Shown in pieces: positions 6,154 to 9,092 of a stretch of 9,092 nucleotides of DNA. The notes under the pieces are model-generated. The model did no database searches and had not been told where the DNA came from. It saw nothing but the letters and a program-made list of their open reading frames with translations. Positions within the stretch are counted from its first letter, which is position 1; every line of letters starts with the position of its first letter. Source of the DNA: an uncultured Vogesella sp. (GTDB lineage Bacteria; Pseudomonadota; Gammaproteobacteria; Burkholderiales; Chromobacteriaceae); NCBI GenBank assembly GCA_946479405.1, contig CAMLGD010000136.1:1-9092 (forward strand), in the 5' to 3' direction. A program made the translations under genes and the position numbers.

Positions 6154-6720
6154 ATGTCGACACCGGCTTTGACCCACCGCTGTCTGGCTATTGCCCTGGG
6201 GCTGGCCACCATTGCCCACCTGCCGGTTGCTTTTGCCTCGCCGGCGGGGGACCGGCAAATGATCAAGAGCGCCATGAGTGCGGCACCACGCAAGGTAGCC
6301 GCCAGTGCCAGCATTGTCATGATGGAGGCGGACGGCAAGATGCGTACGCTGCGCCAGGGCAGTAATGGCTTTACCTGCATGCCGGACAACCCGGCCACCC
6401 CTGGGCCGGACCCGATGTGTATGGATATGGCAGCCATGGGCTGGGCTATGGCCTGGATCGGCCACACCACGCCGCCGCCCGGCAAAATCGGCTTCATGTA
6501 CATGTTGTCCGGCGGCACCGATGCCAGTAATACCGACCCTTATGCCAGCAAGCCGGATGCGCAGAATCACTGGGTGAAAACCGGGCCGCACGTGATGATT
6601 GTCGGGGCGGAGCCGGCGTTCTATGACCTGTATCCCAAGGATGCCACCCCCGATACTGCGGTACCGTACGTGATGTGGCCGGGTACACCGTATCAGCACC
6701 TGATGATTCCGGTGAAGTAA
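6154..6720 (+). CDS. Exported methionine-rich protein of unknown function
   Basis: A 188-residue protein with a Sec-type signal peptide: short basic start, hydrophobic core about residues 10-27, and a likely AFA-S cleavage after A28, giving a periplasmic product of about 160 residues. It resembles a family of exported bacterial proteins I know only as hypothetical; recurring marks are NGFTCMPDNPATPGPDPMC (72-89), SGGTDASNTDP (119-129), GPHVMIV (144-150) and PGTPYQHLMIPV at the end. Cys75 and Cys89 are the only mature cysteines besides C10 in the signal, so a disulfide is likely. Methionine is unusually frequent (17 residues), clustered at 88-99 as MCMDMAAMGWAM. The start at 6154 follows AAGGAG (6143-6148). 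It is a single-gene unit ending at a bidirectional terminator. Confidence 0.82.
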   Translation: MSTPALTHRCLAIALGLATIAHLPVAFASPAGDRQMIKSAMSAAPRKVAASASIVMMEADGKMRTLRQGSNGFTCMPDNPATPGPDPMCMDMAAMGWAMAWIGHTTPPPGKIGFMYMLSGGTDASNTDPYASKPDAQNHWVKTGPHVMIVGAEPAFYDLYPKDATPDTAVPYVMWPGTPYQHLMIPVK

Positions 6721-6745
6721 TCACGGGCCTCACCACCGGGCATGT

Positions 6746-6800
6746 AAAAAGCGCCCACACATTGGGTAGCAGCTGGCTGCGTCAATGCGTGGGCGCCTCT
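6746..6800. terminator. Bidirectional terminator between convergent genes
   Basis: GCGCCCAC (6751-6758) pairs with GTGGGCGC (6789-6796) around a roughly 30-base loop that can itself fold (GCAGCTGGCTGC). Plus-strand transcripts run into CTCTTT; minus-strand transcripts run into TTTTT (AAAAA at 6746-6750). It sits between the exported protein gene and the Nudix gene, which converge here. Confidence 0.8.
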
Positions 6801-6824
6801 TTATCGGGCCGGGCCGGGTATTTA

Positions 6825-7349
6825 TTACAGCTGGCCGTTGTCCAGCGTCTGGGCGATGAGCTTCAGCAGTACCGTTTCGCGCACAATAGACAGGCCCATG
6901 CCGGGCGCCGCGCGCTGCATTACCGCTTCGTTGTGGGCGATGGCGGCATCTACGTCCAGCCAGCGCACTTCCATGCGGTTCTTGATCTCGTAGGCTTCCA
7001 TCTGCGGTGCGGCCAACGTTGTCGCTATCTGGCACACATAGCAATACGACAGCATGTGCAGCACATCGTAATCGCCGCGCGGCGGGCGGAATTCGTCGAT
7101 CAGCCCGAATGGACGCTGGATATTGACCTCGCGCGCACCGGTTTCTTCCGCCAGTTCACGCACCAGCGCCAGCGAGTGATCCTCGTCGGCCTCCACGCCA
7201 CCGCCAGGCAGGCTGTAGTCGTCGTAACGGCCGGTGTACAGCAACAGTAGCTCGCGTCCGCGCGCCACGATGCCGCGTACTGCCAGTCGCTGCTGCACCC
7301 GGGCGCTGGCGCTGGGCTGCAGGTGATAAATGGTTTGCAGGTGGTGCAT
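6825..7349 (-). CDS. Nudix hydrolase
   Basis: Cytosolic Mg-dependent pyrophosphohydrolase that splits nucleoside diphosphates linked to another group; the exact substrate cannot be read from the sequence. The 174 residues hold a complete Nudix box at residues 50-72: G50-x5-E56-x7-R64-E65-L-x-E68-E69-x-G71-A72, preceded by the usual SLPGG. The N-terminal strand is AVRGIVARGRELLLLYTG. The region after the box (LHMLSYCYVCQIATT and YEIKNRMEVRWLDVDAAIAHN) is of the type seen in ADP-ribose-pyrophosphatase-like and NADH-pyrophosphatase-like members without deciding between them. The ATG at 7349 has a GGGAGAGA site upstream. The gene converges on the exported protein gene and lies downstream of the chemotaxis gene, from which it is separated by a strong terminator. 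Confidence 0.92.
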   Translation of the reverse strand: MHHLQTIYHLQPSASARVQQRLAVRGIVARGRELLLLYTGRYDDYSLPGGGVEADEDHSLALVRELAEETGAREVNIQRPFGLIDEFRPPRGDYDVLHMLSYCYVCQIATTLAAPQMEAYEIKNRMEVRWLDVDAAIAHNEAVMQRAAPGMGLSIVRETVLLKLIAQTLDNGQL

Positions 7350-7544
7350 GTCCGGTCTCTCCCAACAAGGCGCTGTTTTTGCCGTTGCAGCCGATTGGCG
7401 TCAAGCAACAATTTGTACGACGGGGCGTTGGCGTGCCGGGGCTGCTCGGGCGCCGGGTGGCGCCGCTGGCATGCGCTGGTGCCAGTGAAGTGTTGCCAGC
7501 GGGGCGGGACGGTGCAACCCCGGCCCCGTGCCTGTGCGGGCATG

Positions 7545-7571
7545 AAAAAGCCGCTGCACGGGCAGCGGCTT
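7545..7571 (-). terminator. Intrinsic terminator of the chemotaxis receptor gene
   Basis: Read on the minus strand: perfect 10-bp stem AAGCCGCTGC / GCAGCGGCTT with a 4-base loop, followed by a T run (AAAAA at 7545-7549 on the plus strand). It is 19 bp past the receptor stop and separates it from the Nudix gene. The remaining gap (7350-7544) should hold the Nudix promoter, but no clear -35/-10 pair was found. Confidence 0.9.
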
Positions 7572-7590
7572 GGCAGGGTGCAGCTTGTGC

Positions 7591-9092
7591 TCAGGTGGTC
7601 TGGAAGCGGCGGAAGCTACGGCTGATTTCCTCGGTCAGTTCGCTCATGCGCGCGGCTGCGCTGGCGGCTTCGTTGGCCGCATCGCGGTTACGCTGGGCGA
7701 TGGAGGTGATGCGCTGCACTTCGCGCGACACTTGTTCGCCGGAACGAGCCTGCTCGGACAGCGCGCTGGCGATGCCTTGTACGCTTTGGCCTACGTTGTC
7801 GGTGCCGTTCTGGATCGCCACGATGGACTGTCCGGCCAGCTGGCCCTGGGTGGCGCTGGTGTGGGCGCGCTCCACCGACTGGTTCATGGCTTCCACCGCC
7901 TGCTGCGCGCTGATGCGGATGGCGCCGATCATGGCGGCAATCTCGCCGGTAGCCTTGGTGGTGCGCTCGGCCAGCTTGCGCACTTCGTCGGCTACCACGG
8001 CAAAGCCGCGGCCCTGTTCGCCGGCACGGGCAGCTTCAATGGCTGCGTTCAGTGCCAGCAGGTTGGTCTGGTCGGCAACGTCACGAATCACCGACACGAT
8101 GTTGTCGATGGTTTGCGATTGGCGCCCCAGCTCGTTGATGCTGCCGGAGGTTTCCTTGATCAGGGTGCTGATGGCATCCATCTCGCGAACCGCGCCCTTG
8201 ATCACTTCCACGCCCTGCTGTGCTTCGCCGCTGGCGGAGCGGGCTGCCGCTTCGGTGTCGTCGGCGCTGCGGTGCAGTTCCTGTACGCCCACGGCCATTT
8301 GCTGGATCACGATGACCATGTCGTCGGCGGCGCGGTTCTGTTCTTCCGATCGCGTCATCAGTCGCTGCATGGTGTTTTGCAGTTCGCCGGAGGCGGCGGC
8401 GCTTTCCTGCACGCTGCGTTCTACGGTGTGCAGCGCGTCGTTCAGCTCCTTGGTCATGCGCGACAGGTTGTACAGCAGCGAGCTGTTGTCACCCTTGCGG
8501 ATTTTTACTTCCACGCCCAGGTTGCCGTGGGCGATCTCCTTCATCACGTTGGCCGCATAATCCGGTTCGCCGCCCAGCTGGCGGGTGAGGGTGCGGGCAA
8601 TCAGCAGCGCCACGAAGATGCTGGCGCCCACGCTGACTACGATCGCCAGCAGCGATGCCACCATGGTGTCGCGCAGGGTGCTGGTGGTGCTGGATTTCTG
8701 TTCTTCCATCACCTTGGTGTGGTAGGCGATCAGTTTGTCCAGCTGGATGCCCAGCAGCTTTTCCTGTGGCTCCAGTTTTTCGCTAACGATGATGGAGGCG
8801 TCCCATTTCTGCCGGGTGATCATCGGCAGCAGCTTGTCGACCAGGGCGGTGAATTCGCCCAGTGATTTGCCGATCTTGCCGACCAGTTCCACTTCGGACG
8901 CATCGCGGGAAATGGCTTTCATCTGGTCATACTGGGCGCGCGCAACCGTCACCGAGTTTTTCAGAATGGCCATTTTCTCTTCTACCAGCTTGTCGTCGCT
9001 TTCCAGCAGGATGGTGCGGGCGGCGTTGGTGGAGGCTAGCAGGGCCCCGCTGAGGGTGCGGGAGTTCTGGATCACGGGAATGCGGTATTCCA
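7591..9092 (-). CDS. Methyl-accepting chemotaxis protein (5' end outside window)
   Basis: Inner-membrane chemoreceptor that passes ligand signals to CheA/CheW. 499 residues are visible and the frame is open through the right edge (it reads [15 protein letters not shown]), so the first membrane helix and true start are missing; a GTG at 9075 is internal. The visible periplasmic part (about 1-140) is helical and fits a four-helix-bundle ligand domain. TM2 is about 143-165 ([20 protein letters not shown]). HAMP follows at about 165-220 ([20 protein letters not shown]). The cytoplasmic coiled coil has the highly conserved hairpin tip at about 340-376 ([20 protein letters not shown], then [18 protein letters not shown]). 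It ends [11 protein letters not shown], without a CheR/CheB-docking pentapeptide. The ligand is unknown. A strong terminator follows. Confidence 0.95.
   Translation of the reverse strand, partial: EYRIPVIQNSRTLSGALLASTNAARTILLESDDKLVEEKMAILKNSVTVARAQYDQMKAISRDASEVELVGKIGKSLGEFTALVDKLLPMITRQKWDASIIVSEKLEPQEKLLGIQLDKLIAYHTKVMEEQKSSTTSTLRDTMVASLLAIVVSVGASIFVALLIARTLTRQLGGEPDYAANVMKEIAHGNLGVEVKIRKGDNSSLLYNLSRMTKELNDALHTVERSVQESAAASGELQNTMQRLMTRSEEQNRAADDMVIVIQQMAVGVQELHRSADDTEAAARSASGEAQQGVEVIKGAVREMDAISTLIKETSGSINELGRQSQTIDNIVSVIRDVADQTNLLALNAAIEAARAGEQGRGFAVVADEVRKLAERTTKATGEIAAMIGAIRISAQQAVEAMNQSVERAHTSATQGQLAGQSIVAIQNGTDNVGQSVQGIASALSEQARSGEQVSREVQRITSIAQRNRDAANEAASAAARMSELTEEISRSFRRFQTT

Noticed and set aside
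7379..8865. Two long plus-strand open frames (393 and 431 residues) opposite the chemotaxis receptor
   Set aside because: Both are mirror images of a textbook receptor; their Ala/Ser/Cys- and Gly/His-rich composition matches no protein family.
9073..9075. GTG as start of the chemotaxis receptor
   Set aside because: The frame continues open to the window edge with sensible residues and the first membrane helix is missing, so the true start is outside.

Overview
The window reads as an ordinary chromosomal stretch of a GC-rich betaproteobacterium, most likely of the Neisseriales/Chromobacteriaceae (Vogesella, Chromobacterium or Aquitalea type). That placement is inference from protein flavour and strong G/C third-position bias, not from a marker gene. 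Nothing looks like a transposon, prophage, CRISPR array, tRNA or rRNA. Ten protein genes are supported, and gene density is normal.

Region 1 (1-750): the C-terminal end of a DmeF-type cation diffusion facilitator (metal efflux) is followed by a 53-residue four-cysteine DUF3330 protein and a clear intrinsic terminator. Region 2 (890-2942): an unrecognised 236-residue protein on the minus strand is divergent from a membrane-anchored diguanylate cyclase with intact GGEEF active site and RxxD inhibitory site. The roughly 190-bp gap between them carries paired ATTGCTTA repeats. Region 3 (3065-5415): a MarR-family regulator is divergent from a ferric-reductase-like flavocytochrome, with a perfect 6-bp-arm palindrome between them that is a good candidate operator. 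A DUF3861 gene follows the reductase.

Region 4 (5516-6800): a DUF4242 protein, a 365-bp gene-free stretch with a hairpin and a possible structured leader, then a methionine-rich exported protein of unknown function ending at a bidirectional terminator. Region 5 (6825-9092): on the minus strand, a Nudix hydrolase and a methyl-accepting chemotaxis protein that runs off the right edge and ends at a strong terminator.

The genes do not form one pathway. The themes are metal and redox handling (DmeF, DUF3330, reductase), signalling (c-di-GMP synthesis, chemotaxis) and small conserved proteins of unknown role. The most unusual pattern is not a gene: the 9-mer GCGGCCAAC occurs 14 times counting both strands, half of them in the 18% of the window that is non-coding, and twice as an inverted pair forming the palindrome GCGGCCAACGTTGGCCGC just downstream of genes. 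This resembles the way DNA uptake sequences or iterated palindromes are arranged in other bacteria, but the link is a hypothesis.
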